DNA of 64,000 bases, from positions 558,001 through 622,000 of the forward strand of contig CAVQNQ010000004.1 in the NCBI GenBank assembly GCA_963714205.1. The letters are read 5' to 3'. The notes beneath the pieces are model-generated. The model was not told the DNA's origin. It saw only the letters and a program-made list of their open reading frames with translations, and made no database searches. Of this stretch, positions 45,070 through 53,487 are shown in pieces. The number at the start of each line of letters is the position of its first letter. Positions within the stretch are counted from its first letter, which is position 1. Source of the stretch: CAVQNQ01 sp963714205. Lineage in GTDB: Bacteria > Acidobacteriota > Terriglobia > Bryobacterales > Bryobacteraceae. Position numbers and translations under genes: made by a program.

Positions 45070-45288
45070 TTACCCTCCGCCCACGAACTGCACGATTTCG
45101 AGCTGCGAACCGGCTTGCAAGGTGGTGGTGTCCCAGTGTGCCTGCTTGACGATGCGGCGGTCGAGCTCTACCGCCACGCGGGCTGGATCGAGCCGCAACT
45201 GGTTCAGCAGTGCGAGGATGGTCACACCTTCGGGGACCGCCTGCATTTCGCCGTTCACAACGATGGGGATGGGCACGTTGGTTGACAC
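45070..45288 (-). CDS. thiS: Sulfur carrier protein ThiS
   Basis: Up to 72 aa. MoaD/ThiS ubiquitin-like fold: IVVNGEMQAVPEGVTILALLNQL, RVAVELDRRIVKQ and the functional C-terminus EIVQFVGGG, which is adenylated and thiocarboxylated. Start uncertain: GTG 45288 gives 72 aa, while GTG 45276 (MPIPIVVNG) matches the family better and leaves the -35 box of the nuo promoter outside the coding sequence. No thiG, thiF or thiO nearby. Confidence 0.85.
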   Translation of the reverse strand: MSTNVPIPIVVNGEMQAVPEGVTILALLNQLRLDPARVAVELDRRIVKQAHWDTTTLQAGSQLEIVQFVGGG

Positions 45289-45311
45289 CCCTCTTTTGAA
45301 ACAATTATAGT
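45282..45311 (+). promoter_or_regulatory. Strong sigma70-type promoter of the nuo operon
   Basis: TTGACA (45282-45287, perfect consensus) and TATAGT (45306-45311, 5 of 6) with an 18-nt spacer. The start point would fall near 45318 and the nuoA ATG is at 45342. It overlaps the 5' end of the divergent thiS gene. Confidence 0.65.
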
Positions 45312-45341
45312 CGGATTTGGGCCTCTTCTTCCCCCGAGCTC

Positions 45342-45737
45342 ATGCCTGATTCATACAAAGAGTTGTATTTTCCGGTCCTGGCGCAGGCCCTCCTCGCGAT
45401 GGCCCTGGCGGCGGGTTTGCTGACGGTGTCTTTTCTATTGGGTAAGCGCGTGCACAACCGAGTCAAGGACATGCCGTACGAATCGGGGATCGTGCCCACC
45501 GGGGATGCGCGCCAGCGTTTCAGCGTGAAGTTCTACCTGGTGGGAATGTTGTTTATCCTGTTCGATATCGAAGCTATCTTTTTGTATCCCTGGGTGGTCG
45601 TGTACCGTGACCTGAAGATGTTCGGTTTCCTTGAGATGCTGGTGTTTGTGGTGCTGATTCTTTCCGGGTTTTTCTACATCTGGAAAAAGGGAGCGCTGGA
45701 CTGGTCCGGGGCTGGCACTACCGGGCGCAAGCGGTAA
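45342..45737 (+). CDS. nuoA: NADH-quinone oxidoreductase subunit A
   Basis: 131 aa membrane subunit with three helices. MPYESGIVPTGDARQRFSVKFYLVGMLFILFDIEAIFLYPW is the family core, including the conserved Glu/Asp of the FDIE helix. First gene of the operon. It is followed 10 nt later by nuoC, not by nuoB as in most bacteria. Confidence 0.95.
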   Translation: MPDSYKELYFPVLAQALLAMALAAGLLTVSFLLGKRVHNRVKDMPYESGIVPTGDARQRFSVKFYLVGMLFILFDIEAIFLYPWVVVYRDLKMFGFLEMLVFVVLILSGFFYIWKKGALDWSGAGTTGRKR

Positions 45738-45747
45738 TCGATTCGAA

Positions 45748-46221
45748 ATGCTACCCGACAACCTGCGTGAATTTGCGGTGGCCGCGGCAGTGGAGACGTT
45801 TGACGCCGGAGCGGCGACCGGCGGGAAGCACGACCGCGGCGAGCTCACTCTGGAAATCGCGCCGGCCAGCATCGTGAGCGTCTGCGGTTTCCTAAAGCAC
45901 GAGTGCAAGTTTATTCGGCTGAGCACCGTCACGGCCGTGGACCGGTACCCGGCCGCGCCGCGGTTTGAGGTTGTCTATCATCTGCATTCCATCGAGCGCA
46001 AAGAACGCCTGCGCCTGAAGTGCCGTCTGAACGGCGACCAGCCGGAGATCGAATCGGTCACATCGGTATGGCGCTCGGCGAACTGGTACGAGCGCGAGGT
46101 CTTCGACCTGTTCGGCATCGCGTTCCGCAACCACCCCGACCTGCGACGTATCATGATGCCCGACGATTGGGAAGGCCACCCGCTGCGCAAGGATTATCCG
46201 GTGACGGGACCGAGGGTTTAA
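45748..46221 (+). CDS. nuoC: NADH-quinone oxidoreductase subunit C
   Basis: 157 aa, 30-kDa-type subunit of the hydrophilic arm. The signature WRSANWYEREVFDLFGIAFRNHPDLRRIMMPDDWEGHPLRKDYP is complete. Slightly short at the N-terminus compared with many homologues but otherwise intact. Separate from nuoD (4-nt gap), not fused. Confidence 0.95.
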   Translation: MLPDNLREFAVAAAVETFDAGAATGGKHDRGELTLEIAPASIVSVCGFLKHECKFIRLSTVTAVDRYPAAPRFEVVYHLHSIERKERLRLKCRLNGDQPEIESVTSVWRSANWYEREVFDLFGIAFRNHPDLRRIMMPDDWEGHPLRKDYPVTGPRV

Positions 46222-46225
46222 CCGA

Positions 46226-47455
46226 ATGAGCGAAGCGGGCATTCCGGGCGGGATCACAACTATCGTGGAGGGCCAGGAGACGCCTAGCGGACCGCGCCGC
46301 ATGGTGCTCAACATGGGGCCGCAGCATCCCTCGACGCACGGTGTGCTGCGCCTGCTGCTGGAGCTGGACGGCGAGACCATCATGAAGTGCGGGCTGGATC
46401 TCGGCTACCTGCACACCGGCATCGAGAAAGAATTCGAGGTCAAGAACTACCAGCAGGATGTGACCCTCACGGACCGCGTGGATTACCTGGCGCCGCTTTC
46501 CAACAACCTGGGCTACTGCCTGGCGGTAGAAAAGCTTCTGGACCTGGAGATTCCGCCCCAGGCGCAATGGATGCGGGTGATGCTCACAGAGCTGACGCGG
46601 CTCAACAGCCATCTGGTATGGTTGGGCACGCACGCGCTCGATATCGGCGCCATGAGCGTGTTCCTGTACTGCTTCCGCGAGCGCGAGGATATCCTGCGCA
46701 TCTTCGAGATGTTCTCCGGCCAGCGCATGATGACCAGCTATTTCCGTATCGGCGGCCTGGCGCTGGAGCCTCCGCGGGGCTGGGCGCAGCGGGTCAAGAA
46801 ATTCATCGACGGGTTCCCCTCCAAGGTGGACGAGTACGAAGACCTGCTCACCAACAACCCGATCTGGCTGGGGCGGACGCGCGGCATCGGCAGGATGGCG
46901 CTCGAGGACATGCTCGACCTGGGCGTGACCGGACCCATGCTGCGCGCGGCCGGACTGAAGATCGATGCGCGCAAGGACGAGCCGTATTCGAGCTACGAGA
47001 AGTTCGATTTCGAGGTCCCCACGCGCACCGAAAGCGACGTTTTCGCGCGCTACCAGGTGCGCATCGAAGAGATGCGCCAGAGCACGCGGATCGTGCGGCA
47101 GGCCATGGAGGGAATGCCGGCGGGACCGTGGAAGGCCGCCGACCAGCACGTGGTCTTGCCCGACCGGGAGAAGATGAAGACCCAGATGGAGGCCCTCATC
47201 TATCACTTCAAGATCGTGACCGAGGGATTCCGCGTGCCTGAGGGAGAAGTCTACCAGGTGATCGAATCTCCGCGCGGCGAGCTGGGTTTTTACGTGGTCA
47301 GCGATGGGACCACGCGGCCTTACCGCGTGCACATGCGTACGCCCAGCTTCGGGAACCTGCAGGCGACCTCCGAGATGGTGAAGGGCACGCTGATCGCGGA
47401 TGTGATCGCTTCCATCGGCAGCATGGATTTCGTTTTAGGGGACACGGACCGGTAG
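46226..47455 (+). CDS. nuoD: NADH-quinone oxidoreductase subunit D
   Basis: 409 aa, 49-kDa-type subunit lining the quinone site. LNMGPQHPSTHGVLRLLLELDGE, GYLHTGIEKEFE, DRVDYLAPLSNNLGYCLAVEKLL and the C-terminal SIGSMDFVLGDTDR are typical. Contacts NuoB in the complex; no nuoB gene is in this operon. Confidence 0.97.
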   Translation: MSEAGIPGGITTIVEGQETPSGPRRMVLNMGPQHPSTHGVLRLLLELDGETIMKCGLDLGYLHTGIEKEFEVKNYQQDVTLTDRVDYLAPLSNNLGYCLAVEKLLDLEIPPQAQWMRVMLTELTRLNSHLVWLGTHALDIGAMSVFLYCFREREDILRIFEMFSGQRMMTSYFRIGGLALEPPRGWAQRVKKFIDGFPSKVDEYEDLLTNNPIWLGRTRGIGRMALEDMLDLGVTGPMLRAAGLKIDARKDEPYSSYEKFDFEVPTRTESDVFARYQVRIEEMRQSTRIVRQAMEGMPAGPWKAADQHVVLPDREKMKTQMEALIYHFKIVTEGFRVPEGEVYQVIESPRGELGFYVVSDGTTRPYRVHMRTPSFGNLQATSEMVKGTLIADVIASIGSMDFVLGDTDR

Positions 47456-47465
47456 CGCGTTACCT

Positions 47466-47948
47466 ATGACTTTTTCTCCGCAACTGGAAGCCCGATTCGA
47501 GAAGCTGCTGAAGAGCTATCCTCCGGGGCGCGAGCGTTCGGCGCTGGTTCCGATGCTGATGTACGCGCAGGATGAAGTCGGGGCGGTCACCGATGAGCTG
47601 ATCGAGGAGGTAGCCCGGCGGGTGGGCGTCACGCCCCTGGCGGTCAACGAGGTGATCTCCTACTACTCGATGCTGCACCGCAAGCCGCTCGGTAAGTTCC
47701 ACGTGCAGGTGTGCACCAATATCAGTTGCCTGCTCAACGACGGCGACAAGCTCTGGGAACATGCCTGCAAGAGGCTGGGGATCGGACACAAGGAGGTAAC
47801 CGCGGACGGCCAGATCTCGCTCGAAGAGGTGGAGTGCATGGGGGCCTGCTCGTGGGCGCCGGCCGTGCAGGTGAACTACGATTTCCACCATTTCGTGACT
47901 CCCGAAAAACTGGATGAGCTTCTGGATGGCCTGAAGAAGAAAGCCTAG
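47466..47948 (+). CDS. nuoE: NADH-quinone oxidoreductase subunit E
   Basis: 160 aa, 24-kDa-type subunit. The [2Fe-2S] N1a ligands are the cysteines of VCTNISC and VECMGAC. N-terminal helices (ERSALVPMLMYAQDEVGAVTDELIEEVA) are normal. Part of the NADH-oxidising module with NuoF. Confidence 0.96.
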   Translation: MTFSPQLEARFEKLLKSYPPGRERSALVPMLMYAQDEVGAVTDELIEEVARRVGVTPLAVNEVISYYSMLHRKPLGKFHVQVCTNISCLLNDGDKLWEHACKRLGIGHKEVTADGQISLEEVECMGACSWAPAVQVNYDFHHFVTPEKLDELLDGLKKKA

Positions 47949-47951
47949 CCG

Positions 47952-49265
47952 ATGCTGTACAACGAACCCAGCCCGCTAGAGACCCGCGTGCTCTCGCGCC
48001 GTTTCGGCCTGAAGGATTCGGCGTCCCTCGATACGTACCTCGCCACCGATGGCTACCAGGCCTTCCGCAAGGCCGCCGGGATGAAGCCGGAGGAGATCAT
48101 CGAGGAAGTGAAGGCCAGCAACCTGCGCGGACGCGGTGGAGCGGGTTTTCCCACGGGAATGAAGTGGAGCTTCGTGCCGCGCAACTCGCCCAAGCCGAAG
48201 TACATCGTGGTGAACGCCGACGAGAGCGAGCCGGGCACCTGCAAGGACCGCGTGCTGATGGAGAACGATCCGCACCAGTTGATCGAAGGCGTGCTGATCG
48301 CGGGGCTGGCGGTGGACGCGCACGCGGGTTACATCTATATCCGCGGCGAGTACCGGTATCTCATCGAGGTGATGGATAAGGCCATCGCCGAGGCGTACGC
48401 GAGAGGCTGGCTGGGGAGGAACATCCAGGGCACGGGGTTCGATTTCGACCTATACACGCACTCCGGCGCGGGCGCTTACGAGTGCGGCGAGGAATCGGCG
48501 CTGCTCGAATCGCTCGAAGGCAAACGCGGCATTCCGCGCATACGGCCGCCATTTCCAGCGGTAGTGGGGGCCTTCCAGTGCCCCACGGTGCTGAACAACG
48601 TGGAAACATACTGCGCGGTGCCGGCCATCCTCCGCGACGGCGGCGCGGCCTTCGCGGCCCTGGGTGTGCCCAAGGCTGGCGGGACCAAGATGACCTGCCT
48701 GACCGGGCATGTGAACAAGCCGGGCGTTTACGAGCTGCGGCTGGGCTTTCCCGTTACGCAGATGATCGAAGAAGTGGGCGGCGGCATCCGGTTGGGGCGC
48801 AAGCTGAAGGCGTTCATACCGGGTGGGTCTTCATGCCCGGTGCTGACGGCCGCCGAGTGCGAAGGCGCCACCATGGATTACGATTCCATGGCCGCCCGCA
48901 AGACGATGCTCGGCTCGGGGGGCGTGATCATCATGGACGACCAGACGTGCATGGTGAAGGCCGCCCTGCGCATCATGAAGTTCTACGCGCACGAAAGCTG
49001 CGGCTGGTGCATTCCGTGCCGCGAGGGCACCGTCTGGCTGCGCAAGCTGCTGACGCGGTTTCACGAGGGCGCGGGGACGAGGAGCGACATCGATCTGATC
49101 GGCGATGTGGCGAAGAACATGCTGGGCCGGACGTTCTGCCCGCTGGGCGACGCGGCCGCGCTGCCCACGATTTCGATCGTCGAGAAGTTCCGCGAGGAGT
49201 TCGAGGATCACCTGAACGGCAAGCCGTGCCCATTTGAGCACGCGAGCCAGCCGGTGATGGCGTAG
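47952..49265 (+). CDS. nuoF: NADH-quinone oxidoreductase subunit F
   Basis: 437 aa, 51-kDa-type subunit holding FMN, the NADH site and cluster N3. NLRGRGGAGFPTGMKWSF (NADH/FMN loop), NADESEPGTCKDR, the long glycine-rich GAGAYECGEESALLESLEG, and the [4Fe-4S] ligands in ESCGWCIPCREGT plus FCPLGD. Gap to nuoE 3 nt. Confidence 0.97.
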   Translation: MLYNEPSPLETRVLSRRFGLKDSASLDTYLATDGYQAFRKAAGMKPEEIIEEVKASNLRGRGGAGFPTGMKWSFVPRNSPKPKYIVVNADESEPGTCKDRVLMENDPHQLIEGVLIAGLAVDAHAGYIYIRGEYRYLIEVMDKAIAEAYARGWLGRNIQGTGFDFDLYTHSGAGAYECGEESALLESLEGKRGIPRIRPPFPAVVGAFQCPTVLNNVETYCAVPAILRDGGAAFAALGVPKAGGTKMTCLTGHVNKPGVYELRLGFPVTQMIEEVGGGIRLGRKLKAFIPGGSSCPVLTAAECEGATMDYDSMAARKTMLGSGGVIIMDDQTCMVKAALRIMKFYAHESCGWCIPCREGTVWLRKLLTRFHEGAGTRSDIDLIGDVAKNMLGRTFCPLGDAAALPTISIVEKFREEFEDHLNGKPCPFEHASQPVMA

Positions 49266-49267
49266 GT

Positions 49268-51348
49268 ATGGCTGACCTGGTAAAGCTCACGATCGACGGC
49301 CGGGCGGTGACGGCGCCGCCGGGGACCCTGGTGATCGACGCCGCCAAGACCGTGGGCATCGAAATTCCGGCGTTCTGCTACTACGAAGGTCTCACGCTGC
49401 AGGCCGCCTGCCGCATGTGCCTGGTGGAAGTGGAGAAGATGCCCAAGCTGATGACGGCTTGCACGCTTCCCGTGGCCGAGGGCATGGTGGTGCGCACGGA
49501 AACGCCGCAGGTGGCGGCGGCGCGCAAATCCATGCTGGAGTTCCTGCTCACCAACCATCCGCTGGATTGCCCGGTGTGCGACAAGGGCGGCGAGTGCGAA
49601 TTGCAGGACATGGCCTTCCGCTACGGCGCGGGCGAAAGCCGCTACGCGGAAGAGAAGGTCCACACGCCCGAGAAGCAGTTCTCGCCGGTGGTGTTCTTCG
49701 ACGCGCCGCGCTGCATCCTGTGCTACCGCTGCGTGCGCATCTGCAACGAAGGCATGGGCGTGGGCGCGCTGGGCGTGATCAACCGCGGGGTGGTCTCCGA
49801 AATCGCGCCCAACCAGGGCGACCACCTGGAGTGCGACGAGTGCGGCGCCTGCATCGATATCTGCCCGGTGGGCGCGCTCACCAGCGGCATCTACCGCTAT
49901 AAGACGCGGCCCTGGGAAATGGACCACGTGGGCACCATCTGCACGCATTGCGCGGATGGCTGCAAGACCACGCTGGGCGTGCGCAACGACCACATCATCC
50001 GCGGCAACAACCGCGACCGCTCCGGCATCAACGGCGAGTTTCTGTGCATCAAGGGCCGCTACGGCTTCGATTTCTACGATCATCCGGAGCGACTGCAGGC
50101 GCCGTTGATACGCGTGAACGGCAGGCTGGAAGAGGTGTCGTGGTCCCTGGCTCTGGAGACGGTGGCCGGGCAGTTCAACCAGACGCTCGAGCGGAGCGGC
50201 AGCTTCGGCGTGATCGGCTCCAACCACACCACCAACGAAGAGAATTTCTACCTGCAGAAATTCGCGCGCGAGGTGCTGGGGACCAACCACATCGACCATC
50301 ACCGCACCGGCGATGTGGTCACGCTGGTGGATGCGCTGAGCGGCAGCCAGGCTAAGCTGGCCACGGTGGCCGATCTGTACCAGCGCAAGGCCATCCTGGT
50401 GCTGGGCGCCGATCTGGCGCTGGAGCATCCGCTGCTCTCGTTCCAGATGCGCGCCAACTACCGCCATCACCAGGCGCATGTCTATGTGGTGACGCCGGGC
50501 GCGGTGCGCGAAGACAAGTACTCGGTGGCCAGCGTGCGCGTGGGCGGACCAGCCGGACCGGCCGATTATTTCGGCGCTCTCGAATCGCTGCGCGAGAAGC
50601 TGAAGGCCGAGCCGGAGCTGGTGATCGCTGTTCGACGATTCGTTCCAGGGCGAGGATATCCGCAAGCTGGTGGCATTCGGCGAATCGCTGGGCATGCCGG
50701 TGCAGTATGTGGCGCTGGTGGATTATTCGAATTCGCGCGGCGCGCTGGATATGGGGTTGACGCCCGAATTGCTGCCGGGATACCAGCCATCCGGCCGGCC
50801 GGGCATGCATGTCGAGGAGATGCTGGCGGCCGATCTGGACGTGCTGTGGGTGGTCGGCGCCAATCCCTTGAAGTCAGCCCAGGAAGGCCGGATTCCTGGT
50901 GGTCCAGGACATGTTCCTCACGGAAACCGCCCAGCAGGCCGACGTGGTTCTGCCGGCGGCGTCGGCGTACGAAAAGAACGGCACCGTCACCAACGTCACG
51001 GGCGAAGTGCAGCGGCTCGCCCGCGCAGTCAACACCATGGGCGCCAAGGCGGATCTCGAAATCATGGGTTTCATCGCCCGCGAAATGGGCGTGGCGGGCG
51101 CGCTGGGGCCATGGTCGCCGGACGTGGTCTTCGAGGAGATTCGGCGGACGGTCAGAGGTTACGATATTCCGCTGCCGGCGATTCTTGCCGGCGGGGCCGC
51201 GCAAACCGCTCCGGTCGACGGCCGCGTGGGGGTGGAAACCCGGCCGGGAACGGTGCATTCCGATCACAACGGGCTGTTCGCGTCCGGAACCCTCGGGCGC
51301 TATTCTAGGGTACTGAACTCGGTTTTGGAAAGCCGCTTGAGCCGCTAA
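49268..51348 (+). CDS. nuoG: NADH-quinone oxidoreductase subunit G, interrupted by two frameshifts
   Basis: 75-kDa-type subunit, about 693 residues if repaired. The N-terminal part is intact: [2Fe-2S] ligands in CYYEGLTLQAACRMC, LDCPVCDKGGECELQ, and two ferredoxin motifs CILCYRCVRIC and CDECGACIDIC. After AEPELVIA (near 50624-50634) the correct sequence (LFDDSFQGEDIRKLVAFGE...) continues one base further on; after ANPLKSAQ (50871-50889) it shifts again by one base to KAGFLVVQDMF, ending at 51348. Both shifts look like one-base insertions. Left as read, the first frame runs into nonsense and stops at 51316. Sequencing error or true decay cannot be separated here. Confidence 0.88.
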
Positions 51349-52529
51349 TGGACTCGTTCATCGTCATCAGCGTGATCAAGATCTTGGTGGTGTTCGCGGT
51401 TCTGATGACCACCCTGGCTTACCTCCAATGGGTGGAGCGCAAGGTGATCGCGCATATTCAACTGCGTCCCGGTCCGTACCGCGTGGGGCCGCACGGGCTT
51501 TTTCAGCCGGTGGCGGACATCATCAAGCTGATCACCAAAGAGGACCTGGTGCCGTCCTATGTGAACCGGTTTCTGTACATTGGGGCACCGTTTTTCGCCA
51601 TGACCATGGCGCTGCTTTCGATTGCGGTGATCCCCTTCGGACCCGCCATCGAGGTAGCCGGCTACCGCACCTGGATGCAGCTCACGGATTTGAACATCGG
51701 GGTGCTGTTCGTGCTGGCGGTGACGTCGATGGGGGTTTACGGAATCGCGCTGGCGGGCTGGTCCTCGAACAACAAGTACGCGCTATTGGGCGGACTGCGC
51801 AGCTCAGCGCAGATGATCAGCTACGAGCTGCCGCTCTCGCTGGCCATCGCGGCGCCGCTGCTGCTCTCGAACACGCTGAGCCTGCGCGAGCTGGTGGGGA
51901 GCCAGGCGGGCGGCATCTGGCATTGGAACGTGCTGCGCGGGCCGTTTCCGCAGATTATCAGCTTCATCGTTTTTCTGATCGCCGGCTTCGCGGAAACCAA
52001 CCGCGTGCCCTTCGATCTTCCCGAGGCGGAAAACGAGCTGGTGGCCGGTTTCCATACCGAGTACAGCAGCATGAAGTTCGCCTCTTTCTTCATGGCCGAA
52101 TACGCCAACATGATTACCGTCAGCGCCATGGCCACGCTGCTGTTTCTGGGCGGGTGGGTGGCGCCGTGGCCGGCCGAATACGGGTCGGGCCTGGTGCCGG
52201 TGATCGTCTTCGCGCTAGCCGGTGTCGTGGCACTGTATCACGGGATCAATCCGGTACGGCGGCGCGACCGCTTCAGCCTGCCGGCCACCGGCGCGATTTT
52301 CCTAATCATCGCGGCGATATTTCTGCTGCCCATGATGCAGGGGTGGCTCGTGCCGCTGTTCTGGTTCTGCGCCAAGACGGGCGCCATCCTGTTCGCGTTT
52401 ATGTGGGTGCGCGGCACGCTGCCGCGCTTTCGGTACGACCAACTGATGGGTTTCACGTGGAAGTTCCTGTTCCCGGTAGCGGTTGTGAATCTGCTGGTGA
52501 CTGCTTTCCTGGTCGCCTGCCTGGGCTGA
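51348..52529 (+). CDS. nuoH: NADH-quinone oxidoreductase subunit H
   Basis: 393 aa membrane subunit next to the quinone cavity, eight or nine helices. WVERKVIAHIQLRPGPYRVGPHGLFQPVADIIKLITKED and ETNRVPFDLPEAENELVAGFHTEYSSMKF are the two conserved loops. The ATG overlaps the last base of the repaired nuoG. The next gene is nuoJ after 15 nt; nuoI, normally between H and J, is missing. Confidence 0.97.
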   Translation: MDSFIVISVIKILVVFAVLMTTLAYLQWVERKVIAHIQLRPGPYRVGPHGLFQPVADIIKLITKEDLVPSYVNRFLYIGAPFFAMTMALLSIAVIPFGPAIEVAGYRTWMQLTDLNIGVLFVLAVTSMGVYGIALAGWSSNNKYALLGGLRSSAQMISYELPLSLAIAAPLLLSNTLSLRELVGSQAGGIWHWNVLRGPFPQIISFIVFLIAGFAETNRVPFDLPEAENELVAGFHTEYSSMKFASFFMAEYANMITVSAMATLLFLGGWVAPWPAEYGSGLVPVIVFALAGVVALYHGINPVRRRDRFSLPATGAIFLIIAAIFLLPMMQGWLVPLFWFCAKTGAILFAFMWVRGTLPRFRYDQLMGFTWKFLFPVAVVNLLVTAFLVACLG

Positions 52530-52544
52530 GATGGTTGGGCTGAG

Positions 52545-53045
52545 ATGGACGTTATCCTCTTTCTGACTTTCGCCATTATCGCGGTGGTTTGCGCTGTCAA
52601 CGTGGTGGTGCAGACGCATCCCATCGCCAGCGCCGTTTCGCTCATCGGAGTGATGGGGTCGCTGGCGGTGCTGTACCTGCTGCTGGGCGCCGAGTTCATC
52701 GCCGCGGCGCAGGTGATCGTCTACGCGGGCGCCATCATGGTGCTGTTCGTCTTCGTCATCATGCTGCTGAACGCCGGCGCGGAGGCGCGGCGCGGGCGCT
52801 CGCTGATGGCGCAAGTGCTGGGCGTGCCGCTGCTGATCGCGCTGCTGGGCTTGTTGGCCTATTTCGTCCAGCGGCTGTACCCGCGCGGCACTATGGTGCA
52901 TTTCGGCGGGTTCACGGGCGGTTCGGCGCAGGCGGTGGGCCATGCGTTGTTCACCACGTACCTGCTGCCCTTCGAGGTGACCTCGATCCTGGTGCTGATC
53001 GCGATCGTGGGAGCCATCGTGCTGGCGAGGAAGGAATTGGATTGA
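52545..53045 (+). CDS. nuoJ: NADH-quinone oxidoreductase subunit J
   Basis: 166 aa, five membrane helices. TFAIIAVVCAVNVVVQTHPIASAVSLI and the helix EFIAAAQVIVYAGAIMVLFVFVIMLLN are diagnostic. One-base overlap (TGATG) with nuoK. Confidence 0.95.
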   Translation: MDVILFLTFAIIAVVCAVNVVVQTHPIASAVSLIGVMGSLAVLYLLLGAEFIAAAQVIVYAGAIMVLFVFVIMLLNAGAEARRGRSLMAQVLGVPLLIALLGLLAYFVQRLYPRGTMVHFGGFTGGSAQAVGHALFTTYLLPFEVTSILVLIAIVGAIVLARKELD

Positions 53046-53353
53046 TGGCCGAAGTTCCGATTTCGTGGTTCCTGACGTTAAGCGCGGTGCTGTTCGCGCT
53101 GGGCGTGGCCGGTTTCGTCTTCCGGCGCAATATCATTACGCTGTTCATGTCGATCGAGCTGATGCTCAACGCGGTGAACCTGAGCTTCGTGACGTTTTCC
53201 TATCAGCTCAAACAGGTGAACGGCCACCTGTTCGTATTTTTCGTGATGGTGGTGGCGGCGGCCGAAGCGGCCGTGGGCCTGGCAATCATTCTGACGATAT
53301 TTAAGAACCGGGCGACGCTGAACGTGGATGACGTCAGCTCGATGAAGAACTAA
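53045..53353 (+). CDS. nuoK: NADH-quinone oxidoreductase subunit K
   Basis: 102 aa, three helices, with both conserved membrane glutamates: SIELMLNAVNL and VAAAEAAVGLAIIL. ATG 53045 overlaps the nuoJ stop. Confidence 0.95.
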   Translation: MAEVPISWFLTLSAVLFALGVAGFVFRRNIITLFMSIELMLNAVNLSFVTFSYQLKQVNGHLFVFFVMVVAAAEAAVGLAIILTIFKNRATLNVDDVSSMKN

Positions 53354-53390
53354 GCGATGCTCAGCCGAGAGAAGGGGCCGACCAGCTCAC

Positions 53391-53426
53391 CGCGGAGACG
53401 CGGAGACGCGGAGATTTACGCGGAGA
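53391..53426 (+). repeat. Short tandem repeat CGCGGAGA
   Basis: Three head-to-tail copies of CGCGGAGA (53391-53414) and a fourth copy (53419-53426) after TTTA, in the 134-bp gap between nuoK and nuoL, the largest gap of the operon. Related GCGCAGAG and AGCGGAGA words follow up to about 53470. Similar short repeats are scattered in many environmental genomes; no function is known to me. Confidence 0.75.
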
Positions 53427-53487
53427 AGAATCTGGAAAGTCAAAACCTGAGAGCGCAGAGCAAGCGGAGATCCGAGGGCTGTCGCTG

